Below are positions 1 to 7,510 of a stretch of 64,000 nt of DNA, in pieces. The DNA is from GCA-2786165 sp964625775. GTDB taxonomy: Bacteria; Pseudomonadota; Gammaproteobacteria; Legionellales; Legionellaceae. A program made the position numbers and the translations under genes. A model generated the notes under the pieces. The model did not search any database and was not told the DNA's origin. It saw only the letters and a program-made list of their open reading frames with translations. The stretch is from NCBI GenBank assembly GCA_964625775.1, contig CAZVEH010000002.1, forward strand, positions 20,928 to 84,927. The letters are read 5' to 3'. Each line of letters opens with the position of its first letter. Position 1 is the first letter of the stretch.

Positions 1-952
1 CTGCTGCCGTGTAAGTCAACAAGGGCTTAGTTTTGAGGATGGCCGTACCCCTGACATCTTGCATAGCATCTAGGTCATACACAGCACCAAAGACCTTTTG
101 CTCAAGATTAATGCGTCTTGTAGCACACGAAATGACCTCGGGACGCATAACAATCGTTTCTGCCGATAGGTCACCATAGTAGGATGCGATTACCTTACAT
201 CCATCCAAATGAGAGGGTTTGTCATTTGGCATAATACCGTGGGAGCTTAGACGAATAAGTGCTGTCCCTTGGTTTTTGCTTCCGTTAATCCCCGCATCTC
301 CAGTGGCTCCTGACTCCATATAGCCTTCTACAATGGTGCCGGCCCATACGTAATTTTCAGGAGTTCTTATTTCATCAACTGGTTTTCTTGAATTAAACCG
401 GATGGTTTCAAAATTCCTGGATTCAAAATAAGCCTTTTCTTCTGGCTGGGACTTGGTGCTATTTGCCGCATTCATTGCAAAGGTCACTTGCAACTGCTCA
501 GTTATCTTTTTATTGTCCTCTTCTAGTTGCGAAATCTTTGTCTGCATTTCTTTGAAAAGGTCTTCATGAGCATTTAACGCTTCTTTTTCTTTTTGCGATT
601 CAATTGAAGTTTCTTTTTGTAAATCCTCATGCACTTTGAGTGTGTCTTTGACTTGATTGAGCTCATGTTGTTGCTTTTCAATAAGCGCTTCATCAGTGTT
701 TTGATTAAATTTCGCATTGAAGACCGAGTCGAATCCGCCCTCTTCTTGATGGATCACTTTTAAGGTTTCATGCGTTGAATAAAGATAATAACCAAAAGCA
801 GTACCCAAGATACTCACAAGAATTCCTAAATGCTTAAGCTGTTCTTTATAGGCTTTGTTGTTTGTGTTTGGGCTCTTTTGCTTATTGAGCTTTCTCATAC
901 GCCTTTTAAGCTTTATCAGACACTTGATTTTGAGGCGCTTAATATTAATCAT
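1..952 (-). CDS. traB: TraB-like F-type conjugation protein (partial, C-terminus off the left edge)
   Basis: TraB is the inner-membrane-anchored scaffold of F-type type IV secretion that spans the periplasm and contacts the TraK/TraV outer-membrane ring. Reading leftward from an ATG at 950-952, the frame stays open to base 1. It encodes a basic N-terminus, one membrane segment (about residues 46-63), a long charged coiled coil rich in E, K and Q (about 85-165), and the start of the beta-rich TrbI/VirB10-like domain (motifs VWAGTIVEGYMESG and GTALIRL). The start overlaps the traK stop by 8 bases, so translation is probably coupled. An internal ATG about 50 bases downstream is an alternative start. 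Function is assigned from the traA-L-E-K-B order plus topology. The missing part should carry the rest of the VirB10-like domain. Confidence 0.88.
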   Translation of the reverse strand, partial: MINIKRLKIKCLIKLKRRMRKLNKQKSPNTNNKAYKEQLKHLGILVSILGTAFGYYLYSTHETLKVIHQEEGGFDSVFNAKFNQNTDEALIEKQQHELNQVKDTLKVHEDLQKETSIESQKEKEALNAHEDLFKEMQTKISQLEEDNKKITEQLQVTFAMNAANSTKSQPEEKAYFESRNFETIRFNSRKPVDEIRTPENYVWAGTIVEGYMESGATGDAGINGSKNQGTALIRLSSHGIMPNDKPSHLDGCKVIASYYGDLSAETIVMRPEVISCATRRINLEQKVFGAVYDLDAMQDVRGTAILKTKPLLTYTAA

Positions 953-1664
953 TATTGTACAACCCATATAGATATGCGATTTGCTTAGGCTTTAGTGTTT
1001 CGGTGCTTAACTCCAAAAAATCTGCATTTTGTTGATTAAATAATGAGGTTTTGAGGGCTATTTCATCGCGACCTTTGTTCTCAAGTCGACAAACATAGGC
1101 GGTTTTATCAGCGCTTTTAAATTGTTTGTCACAAAAGACTCGAATGCTTTTTTTAACGTAAAATGCTCTTGGTTTTATTTTTTCATTGACATAATCATGC
1201 GGGATAACGCCCTCTTTGAGCTCTGATATCACATCTTCCGACAGCACCACATCCTCTACTTTTGTAGAGACAAAGATTTTGGTTTTGGGGTTTCGCATCA
1301 CTAGTTTGTAAGTCTTGCCATCGGATGCGTCAGCATTTGCGGTAACTGAAAAATGATGGTCTTTATCTGTTGTGAAAAATACGGTCAGTGGCGCGTCATA
1401 TAAAGGCTTTAAATAAATGGAGCCTTCGCGGCTTTGTGTATCATTGATATCACTTTTATCAACTACAAACGTGTTTTGGGGAAGACTTACTTTGACAATC
1501 TTCTCGCCTTCCACATAAATACGATTAAAATTAATCTTGGATAAAGCAAGATGAAATTGTTCACCCTCCGCATAGGACAACGCTTTGGGCAAATCACCCG
1601 CATAAGCATTGGATATCAAAAGAGATATCACTATTGATAATGGTACATTTTTACTCTTTTTCAT
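945..1664 (-). CDS. traK: TraK-like secretin-ring protein of the F-type conjugation system
   Basis: TraK is a periplasmic VirB9-like protein that, with TraV and TraB, builds the outer-membrane core of the conjugation machine. The 239-residue product starts with a clean signal peptide (basic MKKSK, hydrophobic VPLSIVISLLIS, AYA cleavage site near residue 23) followed by a beta-rich body with no further membrane segments, the expected TraK length and architecture. It lies exactly where traK belongs, between traE (14-base overlap at its start) and traB (8-base overlap at its end). Assignment rests on gene order, size and secretion signal more than on individual residues. Confidence 0.85.
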   Translation of the reverse strand: MKKSKNVPLSIVISLLISNAYAGDLPKALSYAEGEQFHLALSKINFNRIYVEGEKIVKVSLPQNTFVVDKSDINDTQSREGSIYLKPLYDAPLTVFFTTDKDHHFSVTANADASDGKTYKLVMRNPKTKIFVSTKVEDVVLSEDVISELKEGVIPHDYVNEKIKPRAFYVKKSIRVFCDKQFKSADKTAYVCRLENKGRDEIALKTSLFNQQNADFLELSTETLKPKQIAYLYGLYNND

Positions 1665-2217
1665 CTTTAACCTCTTTCATAGACAACATTGAAATCAAAC
1701 CTGATTTATAGGTATAAGTAAGCTCATAAGTCTTGACTGCATCAGGTAGAGCTATACCGTGGCTTGCTTGTGCAAGTTTTCCATGAACCTTTGCTTTTTT
1801 ATGAGGAATATCAAGTGCTATGCCTTCCACATAAAACACAGAAGCTATGTCCTTATCGACAATAGTTTTTTGCTCATCTTTTAATAGATTCTTTAAGGAT
1901 TCCATGTGACTCACTTCTACCAACATCAAAAGTGCATCAAAACGTGATTCAACCGTATCTTTGTTATACGTCAGCCTTAAATCTACGACACGCTCTGCTA
2001 TATCCCTGATATAGTTTGGAGACATGTACTTTTGGCTGATTTGGTATTGGCCGCTTGAACACATGGGCAACCAATGTGTTTCTTTGTGTAAAACCACATA
2101 AAAGCAAAGTGTTGTTAAAACCAATGCAATTAAGCTTGAAGAAGCTGCCCAAATGAGGGCCAATCTCAAAATAAGTCTGTTTTTAGCAATGGTGTTGTCT
2201 CTAAATCTTGTATCCAC
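1651..2217 (-). CDS. traE: TraE-like conjugation/pilus assembly protein
   Basis: TraE is a VirB8-like inner-membrane protein needed for F-pilus assembly. The 188-residue product has a short cytoplasmic N-terminus (MDTRFRDNTIAKNRLILRL), one membrane anchor (about residues 22-43) and a periplasmic domain containing the family-typical MSPNYIRDIAERVVDLRL stretch, close to TraE of other F-type systems in length and layout. It starts a few bases after the traL stop codon and overlaps the traK start, consistent with a single transcript in the order traA-L-E-K-B. Confidence 0.9.
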   Translation of the reverse strand: MDTRFRDNTIAKNRLILRLALIWAASSSLIALVLTTLCFYVVLHKETHWLPMCSSGQYQISQKYMSPNYIRDIAERVVDLRLTYNKDTVESRFDALLMLVEVSHMESLKNLLKDEQKTIVDKDIASVFYVEGIALDIPHKKAKVHGKLAQASHGIALPDAVKTYELTYTYKSGLISMLSMKEVKDEKE

Positions 2218-2220
2218 TTT

Positions 2221-2514
2221 TTACCTCACATATACGCGGTGCGCTGAATCTGGAAACGCCCGGAATATCAATCCTGTTAAACCATTTGGCAAAGACCAAT
2301 AAAGCATTAAAAGCAGTGTGCGCATCACAAGCCCTCCAAACTTGTGATGCATGAAAAAACTAAGCACAGCACCTATCATAAAAAGCTCAGGAACATGGCC
2401 TATTAACATGCCAAGAACAGTCAAAGAGAAGACCGGCAACCCTGTAGCCACAGGAATACCTGCAATCTTTGGCTCATCTGACAATAGAAACGTTTTATAG
2501 TTTCTGTTCATCAT
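2221..2514 (-). CDS. traL: TraL-like pilus assembly membrane protein
   Basis: TraL is a small inner-membrane protein of the VirB3 type required for F-pilus assembly. The 97-residue product has the TraL layout: a short cytoplasmic start containing LLSDEPKIAGIPVATGLPVF, two closely spaced hydrophobic segments (about residues 25-60), a basic patch and a C-terminal segment. It overlaps the end of the pilin gene by 4 bases and is followed 3 bases later by traE. Size, hydrophobicity and order make this a firm assignment. Confidence 0.87.
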   Translation of the reverse strand: MMNRNYKTFLLSDEPKIAGIPVATGLPVFSLTVLGMLIGHVPELFMIGAVLSFFMHHKFGGLVMRTLLLMLYWSLPNGLTGLIFRAFPDSAHRVYVR

Positions 2515-2816
2515 TTCAACGCATAATGAGTAAAAGCCATTAATGCAGGCAGTGCTGCAAAAGTTGCGTAACTTTTGGTCTTATGAAACATGTAAGCTAC
2601 TGACAGTCCTTCTGCGACAAATAGGATGTATTCCACATCAGAACCTGCGCCAAATGTCGCGTGAACATCACTCTTAAGTCCTGCAAGATGATTAACACCG
2701 GCACCGTCTGCCAAACACTCGCCTGCTACAAACCCAAGCCCTATTGCTGATAAAGCCTTAAATGCACCTAATGATGCATTGAGGCTTAATTCGTTTAATT
2801 TATTTTTGAATTTCAT
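2511..2816 (-). CDS. traA: TraA-like F-type prepilin
   Basis: The 101-residue product resembles the F prepilin. A leader of about 45 residues is followed by a pilin-like core beginning near LKSDVHATFGAGSDVEY, which parallels the VKATFGKDSSVVKW region of F pilin from memory, then two hydrophobic segments separated by a short basic loop (FHKTKS). That is the hairpin topology of a conjugative pilin. The gene begins the traA-traL-traE-traK-traB series. There is no traX-like acetylase in view. A small secreted protein and traT lie upstream, so the promoter may be far upstream or in the 2817-2919 gap. Confidence 0.82.
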   Translation of the reverse strand: MKFKNKLNELSLNASLGAFKALSAIGLGFVAGECLADGAGVNHLAGLKSDVHATFGAGSDVEYILFVAEGLSVAYMFHKTKSYATFAALPALMAFTHYALK

Positions 2817-2919
2817 AACTTCCCCTTTTTTTGAGTAAAAAAATCCCGTAAACCATAAATTTGGTTTAAATTTATTCGATTGCTGTTTGGTTATTTATTT
2901 ATATTTTCGAAAAGAAGAC

Positions 2920-3132
2920 TCATCCATCCATGGTGCCCCCTTTTACCTCTTTGAAAGCATTTTCACTTTTGTATTGAGAAGCCTTATCAGAATTTTTTGA
3001 TAAATTAGTATCGGCCTTTTTTAAAGCATCATATGCCGCGAATGGTTGGAAATAGTTAACGCTCGCATCTGTCCATGCATAAACTGAACCTGCCAGGCTA
3101 CCTAATACTAAAACCGATACTAATTTCTTCAT
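2920..3132 (-). CDS. small secreted protein of the tra operon, function unknown
   Basis: A 70-residue product with an obvious signal peptide (MKKLVSVLVLGSLAGSVYA, cleavage near residue 19) leaves a mature peptide of about 50 residues that is hydrophilic, rich in K, S, N and D, and has no cysteine. I do not recognise a family. It sits between traT and the pilin gene on the same strand, with 17 bases to traT and about 100 bases to traA, so it is probably co-transcribed. A periplasmic accessory role in conjugation is possible but is only an inference from position. Confidence 0.7.
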   Translation of the reverse strand: MKKLVSVLVLGSLAGSVYAWTDASVNYFQPFAAYDALKKADTNLSKNSDKASQYKSENAFKEVKGGTMDG

Positions 3133-3149
3133 TTGACAGCCCTCCTCTA

Positions 3150-3896
3150 TTACTTCTTAAAAAAACCAACTAACGCTTTTACTAATCCTGCTTCCAAAAC
3201 TGGTTTTGCATCTTTAAACGACAAATTCACCTTTTCTGCTTTGGAAATAATTCTTGTTTGATACCGTTCATACTGACTTTGACGAGAAGACACTTGCTTT
3301 AGCCGTGAATTAGTCCCTTGAACTAAAGACGCTCTATGCTCTTCTGAAACGGTAATGCCTTTCCCAACGCGCTCACTGATCTGTATCTCTGTCACCATTG
3401 TGTATTTAACATCTTTAATCAGAGCATCTGCTGCCATACCTGCTAAACCACCTGTAAGTCCTCCGGCAATCATCGCAGTAGAGTTTTGGGCTAAAGAACC
3501 GATAGCAACACCTGCAGCCCCTCCTCCTAAAGCACTACCAAAACCACCCATGGTGGTTTCTTCAGATTTACTAATTTTGCCAAGCTTCATTACCTTGGCA
3601 TCTAATAAATAATGCGCATTGCCTGGGTTTTTATAGACAACATAACCCTTTTCTCTAAAGGCACTTGTGAGCTTTCTATTAATATCAATATCCTGATCGG
3701 TTGTATTTTCGATAGATACGTAAATAGACTTCTCTTTCGCTGAAACCGGCGCTAAAAAGATAGGTTTAAAATTGGTTTCAGCTTCTAATGATCGATGCTC
3801 AATCATAGTTTGTGTTGCAGCACATGCCGTGATTAACGCGATAGACACGCTCAGCATCGATAATTTTGCTACTTTTCCTATTATTGTTATTTTCAT
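3150..3896 (-). CDS. traT: TraT-like outer-membrane lipoprotein (surface exclusion)
   Basis: TraT lipoproteins sit in the outer membrane, block redundant mating (surface exclusion) and can give serum resistance. The 248-residue product has a signal peptide ending in a lipobox (LITAC, Cys25), the conserved body with KSIYVSIENTTDQD, a Gly/Ala-rich hydrophobic stretch (about residues 120-160, MGGFGSALGGGAAGVAIG) and a C-terminal half with TMVTEIQISERVGKG, all typical of TraT. Length matches the family. A CsrA-like gene lies just upstream on the same strand with a 21-base gap, so both are likely in one transcript. Confidence 0.93.
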   Translation of the reverse strand: MKITIIGKVAKLSMLSVSIALITACAATQTMIEHRSLEAETNFKPIFLAPVSAKEKSIYVSIENTTDQDIDINRKLTSAFREKGYVVYKNPGNAHYLLDAKVMKLGKISKSEETTMGGFGSALGGGAAGVAIGSLAQNSTAMIAGGLTGGLAGMAADALIKDVKYTMVTEIQISERVGKGITVSEEHRASLVQGTNSRLKQVSSRQSQYERYQTRIISKAEKVNLSFKDAKPVLEAGLVKALVGFFKK

Positions 3897-3917
3897 GTCC
3901 CTTTCTCCTCTCTAACC

Positions 3918-4148
3918 TTATTGGTTCACAAACGGTGTAACACCTTTATTGCTCGCTTTTAGAAATAAAGCCTCCCGAAATCTAGTGGATTTAGGATCAC
4001 GGCCCAATAGTTCTTCCCGAACAATATTCACTGATTCTGGTGCTTCAATTCCAATCCGCACTTGTTTACCTTTCACCCCTAAAATTTTGATATTCATATC
4101 ACTGCCCATTAGAAATTTTTCACCGATTTTTCTTGTTAATACCAACAT
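3918..4148 (-). CDS. csrA: CsrA-family RNA-binding regulator (LvrC/CsrT type)
   Basis: CsrA proteins are small dimers that bind GGA motifs in mRNA leaders and change translation or stability. The 76-residue product begins MLVLTRKIGEKFLMG and carries LGVKGKQVRIGIEAPESV followed by IVREEL, which includes the conserved RNA-binding arginine. It has a C-terminal extension of about 20 residues compared with short chromosomal CsrA. A good Shine-Dalgarno (AAGGAG) precedes the ATG. CsrA paralogues in this spot, next to lvrA/lvrB and tra genes, are known from Legionella conjugative elements, where they are named LvrC or CsrT. It probably tunes transfer and perhaps host physiology. Confidence 0.93.
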   Translation of the reverse strand: MLVLTRKIGEKFLMGSDMNIKILGVKGKQVRIGIEAPESVNIVREELLGRDPKSTRFREALFLKASNKGVTPFVNQ

Positions 4149-4370
4149 TTATTTATCTCCTTTTTGATTGTTAATTTCTCTAATTTTTTCTTTCTCTATA
4201 TCAATACTCACTAAATCCCCGGTGTTCTTTGCAAGCTGGCCAAGATAATAAAGCTCATCGCTGAACAACTTCTGAGACTTGTATGCTTTGACTAGCCCTT
4301 CATGACACTGATATAAAACTTTTGCTATTTGCTCTTGTGTTAATTGTTGTTCATTTGGATCTATATTCAT
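4149..4370 (-). CDS. small helical protein of the lvr cluster, function unknown
   Basis: A 73-residue, charged, mostly helical product (for example LTQEQIAKVLYQCHEGLVKAY) with no membrane segment or recognisable domain. Its stop codon abuts the csrA start, so the two are almost certainly translated together, and a 2-base gap separates it from the next upstream gene. The tight packing (three genes within 650 bases) argues that it is real. Its role, perhaps modulating the CsrA-like protein or the transfer switch, is inferred only from linkage. Confidence 0.65.
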   Translation of the reverse strand: MNIDPNEQQLTQEQIAKVLYQCHEGLVKAYKSQKLFSDELYYLGQLAKNTGDLVSIDIEKEKIREINNQKGDK

Positions 4371-4372
4371 TA

Positions 4373-4573
4373 CTAGCTCCTAAGTTTTTGTTTGATTTCC
4401 CTTAAATAAAATGCAGCCACTTCTTTGTTTGCTTTCTTAACCAGCATCAAATTGTCTTTTACTTTTGGCAATTGATGACCTTGTTTGACCAAAAAACATA
4501 CTTCCCTGTATATTTTTTCAAAAATCTCATATGCACTTTTTTCATTTCGTATTTCTAAAAAATCATTAGGCAA
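4373..4573 (-). CDS. small helical protein of the lvr cluster, function unknown
   Basis: A 66-residue basic helical product (MPNDFLEIRNEKSAYEIFEK at the start, ending FYLREIKQKLRS). I do not recognise a family. It lies 2 bases upstream of the next small gene and 33 bases downstream of the lvrB-like gene, on the same strand, which makes it a plausible member of the lvr operon. No membrane or secretion signal is visible. Confidence 0.6.
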   Translation of the reverse strand: MPNDFLEIRNEKSAYEIFEKIYREVCFLVKQGHQLPKVKDNLMLVKKANKEVAAFYLREIKQKLRS

Positions 4574-4606
4574 TTCAGATGCAATATATTGAATAACCGG
4601 ATGACT

Positions 4607-5047
4607 CTACGAGCTTGTTGTTAGATAAGCTCTATTCTTAATTTCTTGGTATGCTTCAACTGCTGTTGGCAGTTTTAAGTTTTCATAAAAACCAACGCAC
4701 AAGGCTTTGAACTGCAAACAATTAGGTGGAAACTCAGCAAATTTTGCATTGTTTGTTAAGTCTCTTAATCTTTCCATGCCACTCTCCAGTGCTCTTGGTG
4801 TTAAATCTTTTAATGTCTCAAACCATGTGCCGTCGTCTTTTATCCCAAACCTACTAATAAATAGCTGTCCGTAAATTTGAGACATCTTGATCCAAAGCCA
4901 GGCCATATGCTCCTTCGATACAATCCCTTTCAATCTTGCTTCGCTGTAACTGTCTGCCATCTGGTGATATTGCGTTTTGATTGGCTTGGATAACATCTGC
5001 AAGGGTTGGTTTTGATTTACTCTGCTTATTGGAATAACACTCATCAC
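4607..5047 (-). CDS. lvrB: LvrB-like protein with phage replication P-type domain
   Basis: The central part (about residues 45-115) reads HMAWLWIKMSQIYGQLF, then TWFETLKDLTPRALESG, then FPPNCLQFKALC. This is the pattern of lambda P-like and plasmid replication or helicase-loader domains (trp-x2-met-x2-iletyr-gly ... pro-pro ... phe-x-alaleucys). Position and size match lvrB of the Legionella lvr clusters. With the first ATG it overlaps the upstream lvrA-like gene by 194 bases in another frame; a later ATG at 4906 would cut the overlap to about 50 bases while keeping most of the domain. I keep the longer form but the start is uncertain. The replication-loader function is inferred from the domain. 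Confidence 0.72.
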   Translation of the reverse strand: MMSVIPISRVNQNQPLQMLSKPIKTQYHQMADSYSEARLKGIVSKEHMAWLWIKMSQIYGQLFISRFGIKDDGTWFETLKDLTPRALESGMERLRDLTNNAKFAEFPPNCLQFKALCVGFYENLKLPTAVEAYQEIKNRAYLTTSS

Positions 5048-5849
5048 GCTCCCTCCTAGACTCTTTTTGTTGAATTGCTTTTTGTGCCCGCATTAAATCT
5101 TGCTCTAGCCAGTTGAGATACACCGGGTTGTAATCAACCCATTTAGTGCCTTTGGCTTGGTTGTAGCTGATAAATTTTCTGATTTGAGCCTCATCACTGA
5201 CCGAAGTAAGTCCCCTGCTCTTAGCCATTTCAATGGTTTTTGCACAGGGATAAAAATCATCACGAATTGATAACTTTGTTGTTTCAGTTGTTTGTTGTTT
5301 GTTTTTAATATTAAAAATATTATTATTCTTTGCAGGACCTTCAGCTGTGTACACATCTGTGTAAAGATCTATGTATTCTTCTGTGCTTTGATTCATCAAA
5401 AAAACATCGTTTTGATTATTTCCAATGGTTTTTACTGTGTTAAGGTATGTGGGTTCATCTGTGTACAGATCTGTGTTATCAGTATCAAAATAAGATGCAT
5501 ATATTCCGGGAAGAGTCGGGAATTTAATTTTAAGGTTTTGCCCTTCGCTTATTATTTGAAAATGTTCAGCGCAACATTGTTCGATAGTGCGGAAATAGCT
5601 TCTAATAGTTTGCTTTTTAGGAAGTCCTGAATTTCGTCGTCCTGGCGCACTACAAATTATCAATAAATTTGCAATATCATTATAAGTGATTGATTCGATG
5701 ATTCCTGTAGCTGGATTTGCCAAGGAAATTAAAGATTTAAGTAATGTTGTATGTGAGTAAGGTAGCCCCTGAAAGTGAAATTCAAGCTCAATCCTCGCAT
5801 TATTAAATTTTTCAATTTCTGAAAAAAACTCTATTGATTTATTTAGCAT
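4854..5849 (-). CDS. lvrA: LvrA-like protein, winged-helix plus DnaT-like domain
   Basis: The 331-residue product has an N-terminal part that looks like a helix-turn-helix domain (LLKSLISLANPATGIIES, then TYNDIANLLIICS and KKQTIRSYFRTIEQC), an acidic, Asn/Thr/Tyr-rich linker (about 130-190), and a C-terminal segment FYPCAKTIEMAKSRGLTSV ... FISYNQAKGTKWVDYNPVYL resembling the DnaT primosome DNA-binding domain. Paired with the P-like lvrB product, this suggests a replication or primosome role in processing the mobile element. It is the first gene of the leftward lvr/tra array, transcribed away from the repressor at 6151, and its promoter must lie in the operator-bearing gap. Confidence 0.78.
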   Translation of the reverse strand: MLNKSIEFFSEIEKFNNARIELEFHFQGLPYSHTTLLKSLISLANPATGIIESITYNDIANLLIICSAPGRRNSGLPKKQTIRSYFRTIEQCCAEHFQIISEGQNLKIKFPTLPGIYASYFDTDNTDLYTDEPTYLNTVKTIGNNQNDVFLMNQSTEEYIDLYTDVYTAEGPAKNNNIFNIKNKQQTTETTKLSIRDDFYPCAKTIEMAKSRGLTSVSDEAQIRKFISYNQAKGTKWVDYNPVYLNWLEQDLMRAQKAIQQKESRRERDECYSNKQSKSKPTLADVIQANQNAISPDGRQLQRSKIERDCIEGAYGLALDQDVSNLRTAIY

Positions 5850-5937
5850 AATTGCCTCTATCCATGCATGAGAGACAATAACTACCGTTTTATTCTACTA
5901 TGTATGTGATAGAATATTTAAGGCAGTTATTGCCGCA

Positions 5938-5979
5938 TAGCTGAGAGTTTGCCATCGCCAAATAGTTGACTCTCAGCTA
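5938..5979. repeat. perfect 11-bp inverted repeat in the lvrA/repressor gap
   Basis: TAGCTGAGAGT at 5938-5948 and its exact complement at 5969-5979 are separated by 20 bases. A smaller hairpin (GGCAG/TGCC, 5921-5934) lies just beside it. Both sit in the untranslated region upstream of lvrA. They could form an RNA leader structure, bind a regulator, or be part of a transfer or recombination site. No run of T follows on either strand, so a simple terminator is unlikely. Confidence 0.6.
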
Positions 5980-6044
5980 GCCATTGTTATGTACTATATT
6001 TTTCTAAGTTTTTACTCACTAGTAATCACGCAATTAAAAATATG

Positions 6045-6118
6045 TTACACTTTAAAGTGTAATCAAAGGTTAACACTCTAGATTGTAACAGTCAAGTGAG
6101 TTACACTTTAAAGTGTAA
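6045..6118. promoter_or_regulatory. triple operator for the divergent repressor and lvr/tra promoters
   Basis: The perfect 18-bp palindrome TTACACTTTAAAGTGTAA occurs twice (6045-6062 and 6101-6118). A weaker relative, TAACACTCTAGATTGTAA, lies between them (6071-6088). Centre spacing is 26 and 30 bases. The array ends 33 bases upstream of the repressor ATG at 6151 and about 200 bases from the lvrA start. This is the layout of a cI-type right operator: three sites of unequal quality between two divergent promoters. It is very probably bound by the adjacent repressor. Confidence 0.85.
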
Positions 6119-6150
6119 ATTTAGTTTTCGATCAGACAAATTAGGTACTA

Positions 6151-6801
6151 ATGACTAAACTTGGCCACAATTTAAAAAATTTATTACATCAAACAAAACT
6201 TAGTGAAAGTGAGTTAGCGCGACGTGTCGGATTAACTCAGCAAGTAATTAATAGAATTGTATCTGGTAAAAACACTAATCCGAAATTAGACACATTGAGT
6301 CAAATTGCGAGTTATTTTATGGTATCTATTAGCCAGTTGGTAGGAGATGAATCAATTATATTTGAAGATGTTAAATTAAACTCTAATCATATGGGTTGGA
6401 ATAACATTCCCTTCTTAAACCATGAGGAGATAAATTCAAAACATGATGTCGAAACGCTCTTAACTCAAGTTAATACGACATTGCCGACCGATATCAGATC
6501 ATCGGGTGAATTATTCGCATTAAATATGGATGATGATTCCATGGAACCCAAATTCCCTGTTAATAGTATCCTTATTTTCAATATCGAAAAAAAGCCTATA
6601 AACGGAGATTTTGTATTAATTGAATATAAGAATCCGAAAGATATTAAATTTAGACAGTTATTTATAAAGCAAAACAAGCCAAACATTCGTTGTATTAACC
6701 CATCACATACCGATTATCGCTTAAAACAAATGGATGATTATTGCAAAATTATTGGAGTACTCGTCCAATCTCGAATATATTTCGAAAGTGAAATTATTTA
6801 A
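6151..6801 (+). CDS. cI/LexA-like repressor (XRE HTH plus S24 peptidase), PrpA-like
   Basis: The 216-residue product has an N-terminal XRE helix-turn-helix (LSESELARRVGLTQQVINRI, about residues 17-36) and a C-terminal S24 domain with the catalytic serine in DDDSMEPKF and a likely general-base lysine in DIKFRQL. Repressors of this type hold phages or conjugative elements silent and self-cleave when RecA is activated by DNA damage. I cannot point to the Ala-Gly cleavage bond with confidence. In Legionella conjugative elements a phage-repressor gene (prpA) sits divergent to lvr genes exactly like this. It overlaps the convergent transporter gene by 8 bases. Confidence 0.9.
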   Translation: MTKLGHNLKNLLHQTKLSESELARRVGLTQQVINRIVSGKNTNPKLDTLSQIASYFMVSISQLVGDESIIFEDVKLNSNHMGWNNIPFLNHEEINSKHDVETLLTQVNTTLPTDIRSSGELFALNMDDDSMEPKFPVNSILIFNIEKKPINGDFVLIEYKNPKDIKFRQLFIKQNKPNIRCINPSHTDYRLKQMDDYCKIIGVLVQSRIYFESEII

Positions 6802-7486
6802 TATGACCATATTTTTCTTCTTTCTTTAGAATAAAAGCCAAAAAATTAGCAGGCCAGACTGCAATAAAACCATAGATTAACTTAAAAATTAGAGCACTAA
6901 GCATTACTGTCAAAACCTTCATTGTGGGCATCATTCCAAAAAAAGTTATTAACCCAGCGATAAAGGTTGCTACTCCCTCACTAATACTTGTTGCAAGTAA
7001 GCTCCTAAACCAAAAAAACTGACCATTCATTTTATATTTCCATTTCTCAAAAATATGAACGTTCAAAAACGAACTGATCAAATATCCCGTTACACCTGCA
7101 TTAGTAAATCTAAACACATGACCAAGAACTTGATTGTAGGCACCTGTATTATCCCAATAATCAGGTGCCGGCAATAAATTAACGCCCGTTAAAAGTATGG
7201 CGAACAAATACCCACAAAAAATAGACTCCCAAATTAATTTTTTAGCAAGACGAGAACCATAGACTTCAGTGTATACATTCGCTAAAAAAAATGAAAAGGT
7301 ATAAATCAGCGTTGATCCTGGTTCAGGCACAGATCCAATGGCAACTATTCGGTACGCGACAACAGTAGCCGCAAGAAGTAACGTCATATATACCATTGCT
7401 ACAATACGACTGTATTTATAGTGATTGCTCGCACTTACATTATTATTGTTATTCGATAAGATTCTATTTTGTATTTTATCAATCAT
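6794..7486 (-). CDS. VUT-family (YhhQ-like) vitamin or queuosine-precursor transporter
   Basis: The 230-residue product is an integral membrane protein with about six hydrophobic segments. It carries the family signatures FFLANVYTEVYGSRLAKKLI (acidic residue plus EVYG in the second segment) and FWFRSLLATSISEGVATFI (arginine and serine/glutamate in the fourth or fifth). YhhQ-like proteins import queuosine precursors (preQ0/preQ1 or queuine); the wider VUT family is of mixed substrate. It is the last gene of a leftward operon with a 166-residue unknown and an asparaginase homologue, 24 bases downstream of the former. A transporter on a plasmid hints at salvage from the host cell, but the substrate is not readable here. 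Confidence 0.85.
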   Translation of the reverse strand: MIDKIQNRILSNNNNNVSASNHYKYSRIVAMVYMTLLLAATVVAYRIVAIGSVPEPGSTLIYTFSFFLANVYTEVYGSRLAKKLIWESIFCGYLFAILLTGVNLLPAPDYWDNTGAYNQVLGHVFRFTNAGVTGYLISSFLNVHIFEKWKYKMNGQFFWFRSLLATSISEGVATFIAGLITFFGMMPTMKVLTVMLSALIFKLIYGFIAVWPANFLAFILKKEEKYGHIK

Positions 7487-7510
7487 TTCTTGCTGTCTCG
7501 TATGTAAGAG

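Noticed and set aside
5292..5630. Plus-strand 112-residue Cys- and Ile-rich frame
   Set aside because: It is antisense to the lvrA-like gene and has no start signal or homology.
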